NCBI GenBank assembly: GCA_043772865.1
Contig: JAYVFU010000280.1
Location: 1 to 6,738, forward strand
Length of the DNA: 6,738 nt
Direction of reading: 5' to 3'
DNA from: JACMMS01 sp043772865
GTDB taxonomy: Bacteria > Pseudomonadota > Gammaproteobacteria > Burkholderiales > Methylophilaceae
The notes under the pieces are model-generated. The model had not been told where the DNA came from, made no database searches, and saw only the letters and a list, made by a program, of their open reading frames with translations. Below are positions 6,455 through 6,738 of this stretch, piece after piece. The position numbers and the translations under genes are program-made. Numbering within the stretch: position 1 is the first letter of the stretch; each line of letters begins with the position of its first letter.

Positions 6455-6738
6455 ATGACGACTTCCAAAAATCAGCAACTGTATGAACAATCTCAACAAC
6501 TCATTCCAGGCGGCGTTAACTCGCCTGTGCGCGCATTTCGCTCAGTTGGCGGCACGCCCATTTTTTTCAAAAAGGGCCTAGGCTCTAGGTTATGGGATGT
6601 GGATGGTAAAGAATACATAGACTATATCAACTCTTGGGGTCCGATGATTTTAGGTCATGCGCATCCACAAGTGATTAAAGCCGTACAAGAAGTCGCTGAG
6701 AACAGCTTGTCGTTTGGCGCACCTACTGGCTTAGAACT
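6455..6738 (+). CDS. hemL: Glutamate-1-semialdehyde 2,1-aminomutase, N-terminal part (runs off the window)
   Basis: HemL is a PLP enzyme that isomerises glutamate-1-semialdehyde to 5-aminolevulinate, the C5-pathway precursor of haem and other tetrapyrroles. The 94 visible residues match the family start very well: LIPGGVNSPVRAF (16-28), GTPIFFKKG, LWDVDGKEYIDYINSWGPMILGHAHP (in part), and SLSFGAPT before the edge. The PLP lysine lies beyond the window. ATG 6455 is 17 bp after the thiE stop. The upstream sequence TAAAAGA (6446-6452 region) is only a weak ribosome site, which suggests coupling to thiE translation or simply low expression. The gene is truncated by the window edge and not visibly damaged. 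Its link to thiamine synthesis is positional, not metabolic. Confidence 0.96.
   Translation, partial: MTTSKNQQLYEQSQQLIPGGVNSPVRAFRSVGGTPIFFKKGLGSRLWDVDGKEYIDYINSWGPMILGHAHPQVIKAVQEVAENSLSFGAPTGLE

Noticed and set aside
6556..6577. Hairpin GCCCATTTTT...AAAAAGGGC inside hemL
   Set aside because: It falls in conserved coding sequence (PIFFKKG), has a bulge and no T tract, so codon choice explains it.

Overview
The window looks like part of a betaproteobacterial chromosome, most likely from the Methylophilaceae (Methylotenera-like methylotrophs). This is inferred from moderate AT richness, the PriA-type tail, and a compact thiD-thiE-hemL cluster of betaproteobacterial character. No taxonomic search was possible. 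Two conserved blocks flank a more variable middle.

Left edge (1-276): the last 41 codons of priA (replication restart helicase), then a complete tRNA-Gly(CCC) gene with encoded CCA. Between the tRNA and the next gene (277-498) lie two near-identical 16-bp palindromes, 22 bp apart, that look like paired operator sites.

Middle (499-4823): a single 1062-residue classical autotransporter (type Va secretion) with a signal peptide, a beta-solenoid passenger and a C-terminal barrel ending in Phe. The intergenic region after it (3688-3942) is crowded. It holds an A/T hairpin, a 73-bp inverted-repeat element built on an ATTCCC-N8-GGGAAT core, a perfect TATAAT box and, a few bases past its expected start site, a GC-rich hairpin with a T tract. 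Next comes a decayed lipoprotein alpha/beta-hydrolase gene. It carries a frameshift in an A run and an amber codon in the conserved body, although the catalytic Ser, Asp and His motifs are still readable.

Right block (4836-6738): thiD (HMP/HMP-P kinase), thiE (thiamine phosphate synthase) and the start of hemL (glutamate-1-semialdehyde aminomutase), all on the plus strand with gaps of 7 and 17 bp, so probably one transcript. ThiD makes HMP-PP and ThiE joins it to thiazole phosphate to give thiamine phosphate. HemL serves tetrapyrrole synthesis and is probably only a transcriptional neighbour. No TPP riboswitch precedes thiD here.

I do not see a novel multi-gene system. The most interesting signals are the paired palindromes upstream of the autotransporter, the atypical inserted module in its passenger, the promoter-hairpin arrangement at 3879-3919, the doubly broken hydrolase, and short in-frame repeats in thiE and the pseudogene.
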